NCBI RefSeq assembly: GCF_000024985.1
Contig: NC_013523.1
Coordinates: forward strand, 2,046,001-2,110,000
DNA: 64,000 bases
From: Sphaerobacter thermophilus DSM 20745
Lineage (GTDB): Bacteria > Chloroflexota > Chloroflexia > Thermomicrobiales > Thermomicrobiaceae
Direction of reading: 5' to 3'
The notes under the pieces: model-generated
What the model saw: the letters and a program-made list of their open reading frames with translations, nothing else
What the model was told of the DNA's origin: nothing
The model's database searches: none
Program-made: the position numbers and the translations under genes
Shown: one piece after another, positions 1 to 8,858 of the stretch
Layout: each line of letters starts with the position of its first letter
How positions within the stretch are numbered: the stretch's first letter is position 1

Positions 1-1724
1 TTTCCCGGCTTGTGATCGGACTCGCCCGCCGACAGTGCCGTAACCGGCGGCGCCGGGGTATCCGCCGCGGGCTCAGGGAGTTCGCCGACGACGACCACAT
101 GAGAGCGGGCGCGGGAAAGCGCCACGTACAGCACCGCATCGTAGGTCCCACGCGCCGCGAGACGATCCAGCTCCGCCACCACGACGATCGGGCTTTCCAG
201 GCCCTTGAAGGAGTAGATGGTAGCAACCCGCACCTGATTCGGTCCGGGGTTCGGCTTCCAGGTCAGCTCGACCGTGCCGACCCGCGCACCTTCCTTCAAC
301 GCGCTCTTCGCCTCGCTGTTCGGCGTCAGCACGACGATGTGGTTACGCGGCACGCGTTCTTCGGTCACCAGACGATGGAGTGCGCGGGACAGTCCGACGA
401 GCGGTCGCCCACCCCCATCATCGATGAACTCAATCTCCAGCCCCGGCGGCCCCTGGACCTCCGGCGGGAGCGCGCCTCGGTAGTACCGGATGACCGCCTC
501 ATGGATACGCTGGGTGTTGCGGCAATTGACCGACAGCGAGTAGCGAACCCCATCGAATGGGAAGACGGCCTCCTGCGTGTAGATCCGCTGGTTGTCGTCG
601 AAGAAGATGTAGTAGACGCCCCGGTCTTCATCGCGGAGGAGGTAGAGCAGCGTGACGAACCAATCCGTCTTGAAGTCCTGCCCCTCATCGACGATAACGG
701 CGTCGAACCGCTCCTCGGTGCGTTCGATGGCCTCCAGGAATTTCTCCGGGACAACCTTGCTGAAGTGGTGCTGCGTTCCGTCGTCGGGCACCGGCGGAAT
801 CTGCACACCGGCACGGTCGCACCATCGATACGCAAGACTGTGGTAGTGGTGGACCTCGACGTTGCCGCTGACCTCCGGCGGCTCTCCGCGCAGTTGTTCT
901 CTGATCCACTCGGCCAAGGCCCTGTTGAAGCAGGTGAAGAGGACCCGCGATCCCTCGCGTGCCAGCCGGCGGGCCTTCTCCAGGGCGAGCATCGTCTTCC
1001 CGGAACCGGCGCAGCCGGAGATCAGCGCACGGGTGTTGAGCCGCAAGCCGTCGAGCACGCGATACTGCTGCTCCGTCAGGCGAATGATCTGCTCCTCCGC
1101 CTCAAGGGTTTCAGCGTTCAACCCACGCCGCACGATCTCGCGCACCGGCTTGAACGCATCCACGACCGCGTCAACGGCAGCCTTCGGCAGCGGGGACACC
1201 TCACCGGGCGGGCCCATGACGCGCCGTACCGCGGCTTCGAGTGCGTGCAGATCCGTGGAGTCGATGATCTTCTCACGATGCCCGTAGGCACCGATGCCGT
1301 CGCTGCCGACTGTGACGTCGGGGAGGGCAACGCCATACTCCACGCGATACTCGAAGGGGCGAGTCGCCGGCATCTCCTCTAGCTTGCCGCGGAGCGCGTA
1401 TGCGTTGTGCCTCGCCTGGTCGAACGGACTCCGCTTCAGGACATGCTCCTCGCCGTGGCGATCAACTGTGGACCAGGTGCCGGACTGGTCATCGACGCGG
1501 ACACCGCCACCCTTGACTTCGAGCACCAGGATCCCGAGATCCGGGTGAACAATCAGGAAGTCGGCCTCGCCGTCCCGGTCGAAGCGCTGCTCGCGCACGA
1601 GCCATTTCACGCTGTGCAGGACCACGAAGTCATCCGGCAACTGTGCCTGGAACAGCCGGAACAGTCGCCGCTCTGCCGCGCTCGCGACATCGTCGGGCAA
1701 CGACGTTGGATACATCAACACCAT
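1..1724 (-). CDS. NERD nuclease-domain / UvrD-like superfamily I helicase (3' end cut by window)
   Basis: Reading the minus strand from an ATG at 1724 gives an open frame with no stop to the window edge (about 574 residues). A GGGAGAGGG Shine-Dalgarno lies about 6 nt upstream. The N-terminal ~110 residues look like a NERD (nuclease-related) domain: a FDRDGEADFLIVHP stretch followed by GILVLEVKGG, resembling the D...ExK core of PD-(D/E)xK nucleases. Next comes a UvrD/SF1 helicase core with Walker A GCAGSGKT, Walker B VIVDEGQDF, motif V-like IYSFKGLESPIVVV and motif VI-like ALSRARSH. The family probably combines DNA unwinding with nuclease activity in repair or defence; exact substrates are not known to me. 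Upstream on the same strand is empty, so it appears monocistronic. The C-terminus is missing from this window. Confidence 0.85.
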   Translation of the reverse strand, partial: MVLMYPTSLPDDVASAAERRLFRLFQAQLPDDFVVLHSVKWLVREQRFDRDGEADFLIVHPDLGILVLEVKGGGVRVDDQSGTWSTVDRHGEEHVLKRSPFDQARHNAYALRGKLEEMPATRPFEYRVEYGVALPDVTVGSDGIGAYGHREKIIDSTDLHALEAAVRRVMGPPGEVSPLPKAAVDAVVDAFKPVREIVRRGLNAETLEAEEQIIRLTEQQYRVLDGLRLNTRALISGCAGSGKTMLALEKARRLAREGSRVLFTCFNRALAEWIREQLRGEPPEVSGNVEVHHYHSLAYRWCDRAGVQIPPVPDDGTQHHFSKVVPEKFLEAIERTEERFDAVIVDEGQDFKTDWFVTLLYLLRDEDRGVYYIFFDDNQRIYTQEAVFPFDGVRYSLSVNCRNTQRIHEAVIRYYRGALPPEVQGPPGLEIEFIDDGGGRPLVGLSRALHRLVTEERVPRNHIVVLTPNSEAKSALKEGARVGTVELTWKPNPGPNQVRVATIYSFKGLESPIVVVAELDRLAARGTYDAVLYVALSRARSHVVVVGELPEPAADTPAPPVTALSAGESDHKPG

Positions 1725-2048
1725 CGAGATCCCTCTCCCTGAACCCAGCAGGCTCACTTAGGGAAGCGACAGGAGCCAGTGGAGCACGGCCCGGCCGGCT
1801 CCGCGGACCAACAACAACGCACAAGCCGGCCGCATGCAAACAATGATGCTGAGGTCAAGCGATTGTGTGTACCGGACCCGTTGCGAGCCTAGCCCACGTT
1901 TCGATAAAAGGCAAGATGGTTCGGCCGCCGACGTGCGATCAAGGGGAATGCCTCGTCTACCCCCGCCGCTCCCCGGTGGTGTCAGGCAGCAAGGTCACCC
2001 AACGCCGGGATCGTCATCGTGGCGAGGATGCGAGCGCTGGCCGCGGCT
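1725..2048. other. Intergenic stretch without a recognised gene
   Basis: 324 bp between the helicase start and the stop of the secreted protein, both on the minus strand. Short frames here have no convincing ribosome-binding site or family resemblance. It must contain the helicase promoter, but no confident -35/-10 pair was found. Confidence 0.5.
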
Positions 2049-3512
2049 TCATTGCCCGGTGACGAACAGGCGGTAGCGGACAGCGGTGGGAGGTGGCTTG
2101 TCGATGCTGGTGGTGATAGTGGCACGCGCGCCGGGCTCCAGAGATGGGGGGTCTGCCAGGCCCCAGGTATAGCCGACGATACGGTCGTGCCGGTCGTAGA
2201 GCGCCACGACGTAGGCTGTATAGCGCACGCGGGTCTCCCCGACGTTGCGCACCTCGGCCCGGACGCTGAAGCGGTCGCCGTCGAAGCCGGTGGCCGATTC
2301 ACGCTCGACGACCAGCGTCGGGTGGGCGCGGCGCTCCCCGGGCTGGCCGGTCGCCAGCACCTCGGCCCGCGCGAACGGATCACCGCTGTCCAGCCAAACC
2401 CGGAATGGCAGGGTTTCACCGGGGCCCAGAGGTGCCAGGTCGAGGGGTCCCGTTTGGCTGGCGATCACCTCGCCGTTCTCATCGTAGAGGTTCACCGTGA
2501 CGGCCACGTCGCCGTAGGCGCCGCGGGACAGATTGCGGACGGTGCCAATGAAGACCCACTTCCCGGTCGCATCCGGACGGTAGGCGACGCTGCCGATCCG
2601 CAACGCCGGCTCGCCGCGGTCGTCGAGGTAGCGCCAGGTGTAGTAGTGGCGCCCGACGTTGGCCGACTCCACCTGCCAGCCCGCGGGGTTAGCTGGCGTG
2701 TAGGTCAGGACACGGCGCTCGAACGCCTGGAGCAACACCGGACGCGGCTGGCCGTCGACCTGCACCCAGGCCCAGTAGGCCTCGGAGATCGGAAAGCCGG
2801 TGACGGCGAAGGGGTCCGGGAAAAGCCGCTCATCGCGGAACTCCCACCCGGCCCAGACCGGCCCAGAGGAGTGCAGGTAGTCCCAGAAGACCGACGCTAC
2901 AGTGTGGTTCGTCTCCGGAACCAATACCGCAGCGGTGACGCCATACTCAGCGAGCGCTGGGTCGCTCGTCACACGTCCGGCGCGGTCAACCACCTGGATC
3001 ACGGTCCAGCCGGTCGGAATCGGCTCGTAGCGCAGAAGCGGGGAGAAGGTGGCGTAGGTGGGCGCCCCGGGGTCGGCTATTTCCCCGACAATGGGGATCT
3101 CTGCGGGGCCCACGTCCTGAGTCTCACTGGCGCCGAGCTGGATGCGCCCGGTGATCAACTCGGCCGCCAGGCGGCCGCTCGTGACGGGACCGGGCTCGCC
3201 GTTCGCGCCGTCAGCGACCTCCAGGCGGCCCTTATCGAAGTACTGCACCCAGCGTCGGCCCGCTGCGCTCCCCGCGCGGGCCCCGGCGTATGGCTCCAGC
3301 AGGAGGGGACTGATCGGCTCCGGCCCCCAGACCCAGGCCCGGCTGACCCGCCCCTCGGCGACCGGCCGGTCGAGCCGCGCCCAGACCTGCGCCATCGCAT
3401 AGTTGTCGATCGGCTGCGCCGCGGCGGCCGGCGTCGCCGCCAGCGCGACGGCAAGCAGCGCCGCACACGACACGATGCGCACGATACGCGCGATGCACGC
3501 TCCCGAGCCCAT
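2049..3512 (-). CDS. Secreted protein with 'GFPISE/QAFERR' module and two FxLYD-like domains
   Basis: 487 residues with a clear Sec signal peptide (hydrophobic core residues ~9-27, cleavage after AAAA). Residues ~34-130 contain a VQYFDKGRLEV motif. Residues ~236-295 carry a GFPISE...LLQAFERR...TPANP...VGRHYYTW module that resembles the repeats of the L,D-transpeptidase at 17.2-18.3 kb. Residues ~306-380 and ~400-487 look like two beta-rich FxLYD-type domains (IGTVRNLSRGAYGDVAVTVNLYD; RAEVRNVGETRVRYTAYVVALYD). No enzymatic motif is seen. Start: ATG 3512 has GGGGGA 5 nt upstream. It is transcribed divergently from the NfeD gene. An extracytoplasmic envelope role is inferred; the function is unknown. 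Confidence 0.75.
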   Translation of the reverse strand: MGSGACIARIVRIVSCAALLAVALAATPAAAAQPIDNYAMAQVWARLDRPVAEGRVSRAWVWGPEPISPLLLEPYAGARAGSAAGRRWVQYFDKGRLEVADGANGEPGPVTSGRLAAELITGRIQLGASETQDVGPAEIPIVGEIADPGAPTYATFSPLLRYEPIPTGWTVIQVVDRAGRVTSDPALAEYGVTAAVLVPETNHTVASVFWDYLHSSGPVWAGWEFRDERLFPDPFAVTGFPISEAYWAWVQVDGQPRPVLLQAFERRVLTYTPANPAGWQVESANVGRHYYTWRYLDDRGEPALRIGSVAYRPDATGKWVFIGTVRNLSRGAYGDVAVTVNLYDENGEVIASQTGPLDLAPLGPGETLPFRVWLDSGDPFARAEVLATGQPGERRAHPTLVVERESATGFDGDRFSVRAEVRNVGETRVRYTAYVVALYDRHDRIVGYTWGLADPPSLEPGARATITTSIDKPPPTAVRYRLFVTGQ

Positions 3513-3655
3513 TCTCGTCCCCCGCGCTCCCAGTTTCCCCGGACGGCCCTAAAGCCTCCTCTGCCACCAGGGTAGCGCGCGGAAACGGCGGCGACAGCAG
3601 CCCATTCCTCCCAAAACATAACGGCGCAATGCCCGCCAGCGCGCGAAACATTTCG

Positions 3656-3661
3656 TATAAT
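3656..3661 (+). promoter_or_regulatory. Perfect -10 hexamer for the NfeD-SPFH operon
   Basis: TATAAT at 3656-3661, with no good -35 in front. A transcript from here would start near 3668, before the AGGAG at 3672-3676. That rules out the ATG at 3660 and selects ATG 3687 as the start of the NfeD gene. Confidence 0.6.
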
Positions 3662-3686
3662 GAGAGTGGACAGGAGCGCCGACACC

Positions 3687-5057
3687 ATGACTTATCCCCA
3701 GCCGCGAATCCCAACCCACCGCCTCACAATCCTCATCACCGCCGTGCTGTTGGCGCTAGCGTCGATGATCGCGCCCGGCGTGCAGGCCGCGACCCCGAGC
3801 GTCATGCTGCTCGATATCGATGGTGCCATCACCCCGGTAGTCGCCAACTATGTCGAGCGGGGCCTGCGGGACGCCGAGCGCGTCGGTGCATCGGCGGTCG
3901 TCCTGCGGATGAACACACCCGGCGGGCTGAGCAGCGCAATGAACGACATCACGACAGACATTTTCGCCAGCCCGGTCCCGGTGATCGTCTACGTCGCGCC
4001 GTCGGGCGCACGAGCGGGATCGGCCGGGGTCTACATCACCTACGCCGCCCACGTCGCCGCCATGGCGCCGTCCACCAACATCGGTTCGGCCACTCCCGTC
4101 TTCCTGGACGACAGCGGCCAGCCGCAGGATGCCGACGACGCGATGACCCAGAAGGTCGTCAACGACGCCGTGGCGCAGATTCGTGGGTTCGCCGAGGCCC
4201 GCGGGCGTAACGCCGACTGGGCAGAGCAGGCCGTGCGTGAGGCTGCGAACATCACCGCCCAGCAGGCGCTCGAGTTGAACGTGATCGACCTCATCGCGCC
4301 CGACCTGCCGACGCTCCTCGATCAGGTGGATGGCCGCACGGTGGAGACAGCCGCGGGCCCGGTCACACTGCAGACCCGCGGTGCCGAAATTCGCACCGAG
4401 GGCATGGGACTCGGTGAGCAGTTCTTCCAGTTGATCAGCGACCCGAGCATCGCGTACATCCTGCTGAGCCTGGGAATGCTCGGCATCTTTCTGGAGCTAG
4501 CCAACCCCGGGTCGATCCTGCCGGGGGTGCTGGGCGGCATCTTCGTCCTGCTGGCGCTCTTCTCGCTCGGGAGTCTGGACGTCAACTGGGCCGGCGTGCT
4601 CCTCATGGGCTTCGGGTTCCTGCTCTTTGTCGCCGATGTCTACGTGACGAGCCATGGCGTGCTCACTATCGGCGGCATCGCCGCCTTTGCCCTCGGCTCG
4701 ATTATGCTGATGAACTCGACCACGGTCCCGGCGATGCAGATCTCCAAGCTGGTGGTGGCCGTCGTGACCATCCTGGTGGCGGGGTTCTTCATGTTCATCG
4801 TCGGGGCCGTGGCCAAGGCACGGCTGCGCCGCGCATCGACCGGCCGCGAGGGGTTGATCGGCGCGATCGGCACCGTGCGACAGCCACTTGCGCCGGAGGG
4901 CTACGTCTTCGTCGAAGGCGAGCTCTGGCGCGCGACGAGCCCCGCGGGGCCGCTCGAGCCGGGCACGTCTGTGCGTGTGATCGCGGTCAACGGTCTCACG
5001 CTCACGGTGATGCCGGCCGAGTCAGAGCAAGCCCTTGCCGCCGGGCAGGGCGCTTAG
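3687..5057 (+). CDS. nfeD: NfeD-family membrane serine protease (ClpP class)
   Basis: 456 residues. N-terminal signal/anchor at residues ~10-34. A ClpP/SppA-like protease domain follows, with NTPGGLSSAM (oxyanion region), Ser112 in GARAGSAG and Lys156 in MTQKVV, spaced as in the Ser-Lys dyad of archaeal PH1510-type NfeD. After it come about four membrane helices (~residues 245-390) and a C-terminal OB-like NfeD domain (~395-450). Family knowledge: long NfeD proteins cleave the hydrophobic C-terminus of the partner stomatin, and the next gene is exactly such a partner. Start chosen at ATG 3687 because AGGAG lies 10 nt upstream; an in-frame ATG at 3660 overlaps the -10. Likely co-transcribed with the SPFH gene 72 bp downstream. 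Confidence 0.9.
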   Translation: MTYPQPRIPTHRLTILITAVLLALASMIAPGVQAATPSVMLLDIDGAITPVVANYVERGLRDAERVGASAVVLRMNTPGGLSSAMNDITTDIFASPVPVIVYVAPSGARAGSAGVYITYAAHVAAMAPSTNIGSATPVFLDDSGQPQDADDAMTQKVVNDAVAQIRGFAEARGRNADWAEQAVREAANITAQQALELNVIDLIAPDLPTLLDQVDGRTVETAAGPVTLQTRGAEIRTEGMGLGEQFFQLISDPSIAYILLSLGMLGIFLELANPGSILPGVLGGIFVLLALFSLGSLDVNWAGVLLMGFGFLLFVADVYVTSHGVLTIGGIAAFALGSIMLMNSTTVPAMQISKLVVAVVTILVAGFFMFIVGAVAKARLRRASTGREGLIGAIGTVRQPLAPEGYVFVEGELWRATSPAGPLEPGTSVRVIAVNGLTLTVMPAESEQALAAGQGA

Positions 5058-5129
5058 GCGCGAACCCGTGCGGGGAATCCTCCCCCGCGCCGTTGATATC
5101 CGCTGGAGGAGAATGATGAGGAGCAGCGC

Positions 5130-5918
5130 ATGAGCCCAACTTTTGTCGTGACCGTCGTCGTCGTCCTGTTCGTTCTCATCGTCCTGACGTCGGCCATCAA
5201 GGTCGTGCAGGAGTACGAGCGGGGCGTCGTCTTCCGCCTCGGGCGTCTCGTTGGCGCCCGCGGCCCCGGCATCATCCTGCTCATCCCGTTCGTTGAACGG
5301 ATGGTGAAGGTCGATCTCCGCACCGTGACAATGGATATCCCGGTTCAGGAGGTCATCACCCGCGACAACGTCACGATCCGCGTGAACGCCGTCGCCTACT
5401 TCCGGGTGATGGACCCGAACGCGGCCATCGTCAACGTGGCCGACTACATCCGCGCCACGTCGCAGATCGCGCAGACGACGCTGCGGAGCGTGCTTGGTCA
5501 GGCCGAGCTGGACGAACTGCTGGCTGAGCGGGAGAAGATCAACCACACGCTGCAGACAATCATCGACGAGCAGACCGAGCCCTGGGGCATCAAGGTGAGC
5601 ATCGTCGAGGTCAAGGACGTCGAGCTGCCCGACATCATGCAGCGGGCGATGGCCCGCCAGGCCGAGGCCGAGCGGGAGAAGCGGGCGAAGATCATCCACG
5701 CCGAGGGCGAGTACGCTGCCGCCCGGCAGCTCGCCGATGCGGCAGCCGTCATCACCTCACAGCCCGGCGCTCTCCAGCTTCGCTTCCTCCAGACGCTGAC
5801 CGAGGTCTCCTCGGAGCGTAACAGCACCATCCTCTTCCCGGTCCCGATCGACTTGCTTGCCCCCTTCCTCGATAAGGTGGGTTCGGTCAAGGCCGTCGGA
5901 CAGGGCAGCAACGACTAA
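5130..5918 (+). CDS. SPFH/Band 7 (stomatin-like, slipin) protein
   Basis: 262 residues. One N-terminal membrane helix (residues ~3-22) is followed by [26 protein letters not shown] and [21 protein letters not shown], all hallmark slipin sequence. Then comes a charged coiled-coil rich in Glu/Ala/Arg ([20 protein letters not shown]) typical of oligomerising SPFH proteins. Stomatins form membrane microdomain scaffolds, and bacterial slipins are regularly paired with NfeD proteases as here. GAGGAG 6 nt before ATG 5130 supports the start. A GC hairpin at 5934-5961 follows the stop. Confidence 0.93.
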   Translation: MSPTFVVTVVVVLFVLIVLTSAIKVVQEYERGVVFRLGRLVGARGPGIILLIPFVERMVKVDLRTVTMDIPVQEVITRDNVTIRVNAVAYFRVMDPNAAIVNVADYIRATSQIAQTTLRSVLGQAELDELLAEREKINHTLQTIIDEQTEPWGIKVSIVEVKDVELPDIMQRAMARQAEAEREKRAKIIHAEGEYAAARQLADAAAVITSQPGALQLRFLQTLTEVSSERNSTILFPVPIDLLAPFLDKVGSVKAVGQGSND

Positions 5919-5933
5919 CGCGTACGTCGCAGC

Positions 5934-5961
5934 GCCCCGGTCGCCCGTTGGGTGCCGGGGC
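5934..5961 (+). terminator. Hairpin after the SPFH gene
   Basis: GCCCCGG (5934-5940) pairs with CCGGGGC (5955-5961) over a 14-nt loop. There is no U-run, so it may attenuate rather than stop transcription into the next gene. Confidence 0.35.
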
Positions 5962-6029
5962 ACTGCTCTGCCTGCGGGAACGGATCGCCGGGCGCATCAC
6001 CGCCCCGGTCGTGAGGTGAGAGGAAACAC

Positions 6030-6374
6030 ATGGCCCAGCGTGGTCAGGACCCGGTCGAAGAGCTGATCGAGTTCCTCGAACCCTACATCGCGCCCCTGAT
6101 CCAGCGCATCAACGTGGATGAGTTCACCACCGTCGAGTTCATCGAGGCGATGCAGATGGACGAGCCGACACGCCAGGCCTACGAGGCCGCGGTGCAACGC
6201 TGGCCGGAGGGCGAACACCGCGCGCGCATGGTGATCCACGGGCAGGTGATCCCGGTCGCGCTCCGCCGCAGCGGCCTGGTCGAGTGGGCCGGCTACGCCT
6301 ACGGCGAAGAGGACCCATATGCGGTCCCGGCCTGGTGGCGCAAGATCGAGCCCGGTGAGGGGAAGGGTTCGTAA
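6030..6374 (+). CDS. Small conserved-looking hypothetical protein downstream of nfeD-SPFH
   Basis: 114 residues, acidic, no signal peptide or membrane helix. The start ATG 6030 is preceded by GAGAGG at good spacing. Sequence features are an amphipathic N-terminus (VEELIEFLEPYIAPLIQRI) and an aromatic-rich end (WAGYAYGEED...VPAWWRKIEPG). I do not recognise the family. It lies about 110 bp behind the SPFH gene on the same strand and may belong to that transcription unit. Codon use and GC resemble its neighbours. Confidence 0.65.
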   Translation: MAQRGQDPVEELIEFLEPYIAPLIQRINVDEFTTVEFIEAMQMDEPTRQAYEAAVQRWPEGEHRARMVIHGQVIPVALRRSGLVEWAGYAYGEEDPYAVPAWWRKIEPGEGKGS

Positions 6375-6378
6375 GGGC

Positions 6379-6477
6379 GTATTGCGTATTACGTCCTTGA
6401 TCGCATCGCGTCGTCCTCGATCAGCCCCGTCCACAACTCCGCTCTCCCAAGGTTGGGAGAGGGGTCGGGGTGAGGGT
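6379..6477 (+). repeat. Dispersed CTCTCCC-hairpin repeat, copy 1
   Basis: Between two convergent genes. CTCTCCCA (6442-6449) pairs with TGGGAGAG (6454-6461), followed by GGGTCGGGGTGAGGG to 6476. About 50 bp before the hairpin is GTATTGCGTATT (6379-6390), which also occurs next to copy 4 (55932-55943) in the same relative orientation. The hairpin could double as a bidirectional terminator. Confidence 0.75.
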
Positions 6478-6513
6478 CACCCTTACGAGAACCGGGCACA
6501 AGGGCTCGCTTTC

Positions 6514-7743
6514 CTACACCCGCGCCGGGCCGAGATCCGTGGTCTCCTCGACGGCATCCGCGATCAGCTCCGCGATGGCGAGCGACGAGGTCGCTGCGGG
6601 AGAGGGCGCGTTGCGCACGTGGAGCGCGCCCTCTTGCCGATCCACCACGAAGTCGTCGACGAGGGACCCGTCCGGTGCGAGCGCCTGCGCCCGCACCCCC
6701 GACGGCCCCGGCAGGAGGTCGTCGGGCCGCAGGTCGGGCATATAGCGCTGCAGCTCCTTGAGGAAGCTGCGTTTGCTCAGGTCGCGGTACATCTCGGCGC
6801 CCCCGGTCCGCCAGTAGCGCCGGGCCAGTTTGCGGAAGCCCGGGAACGCCAGGGTCTCCTTCAGGTCGCGGAGGTTGACGTCCCGGAAGCGGTAGCCCTC
6901 GCGGGAGAAGGCCAGCACCGCGTTCGGTCCCAGCCAGACGCTCCCGTCGATCCGGCGCGTGAAGTGGACCCCGAGGAAGGGGAAGCGGGGGTCAGGCACG
7001 GGGTAGATCAGGCTCCGCACCATCCCGGCGCGTTCCGGGCGTAGCACGTAGTAGTCGCCGCGGAAGGGGACGATCTTCGGGGACTCCGGCGCGCCGGTCA
7101 GGCGCGCAACGCGGTCGGCGTAGACCCCGGCGCAGGTGATCACGACCCGCGCCTCGATCGTCCCGACCGGGGTGACCAACTGGCGGAGCCCGTCCCGCTG
7201 GGTGATGGCGATGACCTCGTGGCCGGTCAGGATGGTGCCGCCCCGCGCCTGAACTTCGTCAGCACACGCGTGCGCGACCCTGCCGAAGTCGACGATGCCG
7301 GTCGTGGGCGAGTAGAGCGCCTGGATGCCCTCGACGTGCGGCTCGAGCTCCCGCAGCCGCCTCGGGCCGATCAACTCCAGGCCCGGCACGCCGTTGGCCT
7401 GCCCACGCTTGTAGAGCTCGTGCAGGCGCGGCAACTCCGACTCCTCCGTCGCCACGATGACCTTGCCGCACAGCTCGTATGGGATGCGGTGCTCTTCGCA
7501 GAAGCGGATCAGCTTCGCCTTGCCGGCGACGCAGGCACGAGCCTTGAGCGAGCCGGGGGCGTAGTAGACCCCGGCGTGGATCACGCCGCTGTTGTGGCCG
7601 GTCTGGTGCTGGGCGATGGCCGGTTCCTTGTCGAGGACACCCACGCGGAGCCCGGGCCGGCGCGTGAGCAACTCCCTGGCCGTGGCCAGGCCCACGATCC
7701 CGGCACCCACGATCGCAATGTCGAATCGCTCGTCTGCCACCAT
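6514..7743 (-). CDS. lhgO: L-2-hydroxyglutarate oxidase (FAD-dependent)
   Basis: 409 residues, normal length for LhgO. Dinucleotide-binding motif IVGAGIVGLATARELL at the N-terminus, the family signature HQTGHNSGVIHAGVYY, and the substrate-domain stretch HFTRRIDGSVWLGPNAVLAF. The enzyme oxidises L-2-hydroxyglutarate to 2-oxoglutarate, passing electrons to the membrane pool or oxygen. ATG 7743 has GAGGG close upstream. It lies 62 bp behind the regulatory kinase gene on the same strand, so co-transcription is possible. It converges with the small gene at 6030 across a dispersed hairpin repeat. Confidence 0.92.
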   Translation of the reverse strand: MVADERFDIAIVGAGIVGLATARELLTRRPGLRVGVLDKEPAIAQHQTGHNSGVIHAGVYYAPGSLKARACVAGKAKLIRFCEEHRIPYELCGKVIVATEESELPRLHELYKRGQANGVPGLELIGPRRLRELEPHVEGIQALYSPTTGIVDFGRVAHACADEVQARGGTILTGHEVIAITQRDGLRQLVTPVGTIEARVVITCAGVYADRVARLTGAPESPKIVPFRGDYYVLRPERAGMVRSLIYPVPDPRFPFLGVHFTRRIDGSVWLGPNAVLAFSREGYRFRDVNLRDLKETLAFPGFRKLARRYWRTGGAEMYRDLSKRSFLKELQRYMPDLRPDDLLPGPSGVRAQALAPDGSLVDDFVVDRQEGALHVRNAPSPAATSSLAIAELIADAVEETTDLGPARV

Positions 7744-7805
7744 CCCGCCCTCTCGTCCTCAAGGCGTGCCGATACGTCCCCTCCGGCTCCCACGCTCCGG
7801 CCGCG

Positions 7806-8699
7806 TCAGTCCTCCCAGCCCCCGTCGGTCCAGGGATCGGCGTCGACACCGAGGCGTTCGCTCAGCGCGGCACGCAGGCGCTGGCTCTCCACCAGCGAGA
7901 TAACCTCCTTCGCCGCCTCCTCGATCGACTTGCCCGTGATGTCGACCGTGGGCCAGGGATAGCCCCGCCGGACGATACGCCGGCAGTAGGCCAGCTCCTC
8001 GGCGACCTTCTCCGGATCAGCGTAGTCGCCGTCCTCATCGGCCCCAAGCGAGCGCACCCGGTGCTGCCGGATGCGGACCAGCTCGTCCTTGTCGATGGTG
8101 AGGGCGACGATGCGGGTCTGATCGATCTGATCGAGCTTGGCAGGCGGCTCCACCCCCAGCACGATCGGGATGTTCGCCACCTTCCAGCCGCGCATCGAGA
8201 GGTAGATGCTGAGCGGGGTCTTCGAGGAGCGCGAGACGCCGACCAGCACGATGTCGGCCTCGTGCAGGCTGTCGATTCCCTGACCGTCGTCGTGCTGCAC
8301 GGTGAACTGGATCGCGTCGATGCGGCGGAAGTATTCGTCGCTCAACCCGCGCGACACGCCCGGCCGCAGCAGCGGGCGCATGCCGACGTGCTGGGAGATC
8401 TGCCCGAGCAGCGGTCCGGTCAGGTCCACATGGTCGATCACCCGCTGACGGCACTCACGCAGCAGCAGACGGCGGATCTCGGTGATGACGATGGTATGGA
8501 CGATGATGCCGTTGTTGCGGGCCGCCTCTTGCACCACCGCCAGCACCTGCTCGCGGGTCCGCACGCCGGGGTGGCGCTCGATGGTGAAATCGACACCGGG
8601 GAATTGAACGGTGACGGCATCGACCACGGCTTCGGCCGTGGCCCCGCCGCCGTCGGAGACGACGTAGATCGTGCAGCGTCGCGGCTGGTTGCGCTCCAT
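7806..8699 (-). CDS. Bifunctional kinase/pyrophosphorylase regulating PEP synthase or PPDK (DUF299)
   Basis: 297 residues. Begins CTIYVVSDGGGATAEAVVDA, typical of the DUF299/PpsR-RP1 family, and has the ADP-binding P-loop GVSRSSKT at residues 154-161, plus QFTVQHDDG. These enzymes inactivate phosphoenolpyruvate synthase or pyruvate phosphate dikinase by ADP-dependent threonine phosphorylation and reactivate them by phosphorolysis. No target dikinase gene is in this window, so PEP synthase versus PPDK cannot be decided. Divergent from the Agl23-like gene. Confidence 0.9.
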   Translation of the reverse strand: MERNQPRRCTIYVVSDGGGATAEAVVDAVTVQFPGVDFTIERHPGVRTREQVLAVVQEAARNNGIIVHTIVITEIRRLLLRECRQRVIDHVDLTGPLLGQISQHVGMRPLLRPGVSRGLSDEYFRRIDAIQFTVQHDDGQGIDSLHEADIVLVGVSRSSKTPLSIYLSMRGWKVANIPIVLGVEPPAKLDQIDQTRIVALTIDKDELVRIRQHRVRSLGADEDGDYADPEKVAEELAYCRRIVRRGYPWPTVDITGKSIEEAAKEVISLVESQRLRAALSERLGVDADPWTDGGWED

Positions 8700-8858
8700 G
8701 GCCCGGCCCTACCATCCTCTGGCGTGCGCTCGCGGGACATCGACGATCGAGCCACCGATACCATACACCCCAGGCCGCCGCAAGGCGCGCCGCGTGCCCG
8801 GCGTTAGCCGGGGCGAAAACCGCGGTGTAGAATCGGCAGCGCGAACGACGGTACCGGA

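Noticed and set aside
12-1382. 456-codon plus-strand open frame
   Set aside because: Antisense to the NERD/helicase frame, which has clear motifs; the plus-strand product has no recognisable domain and arises from high GC.
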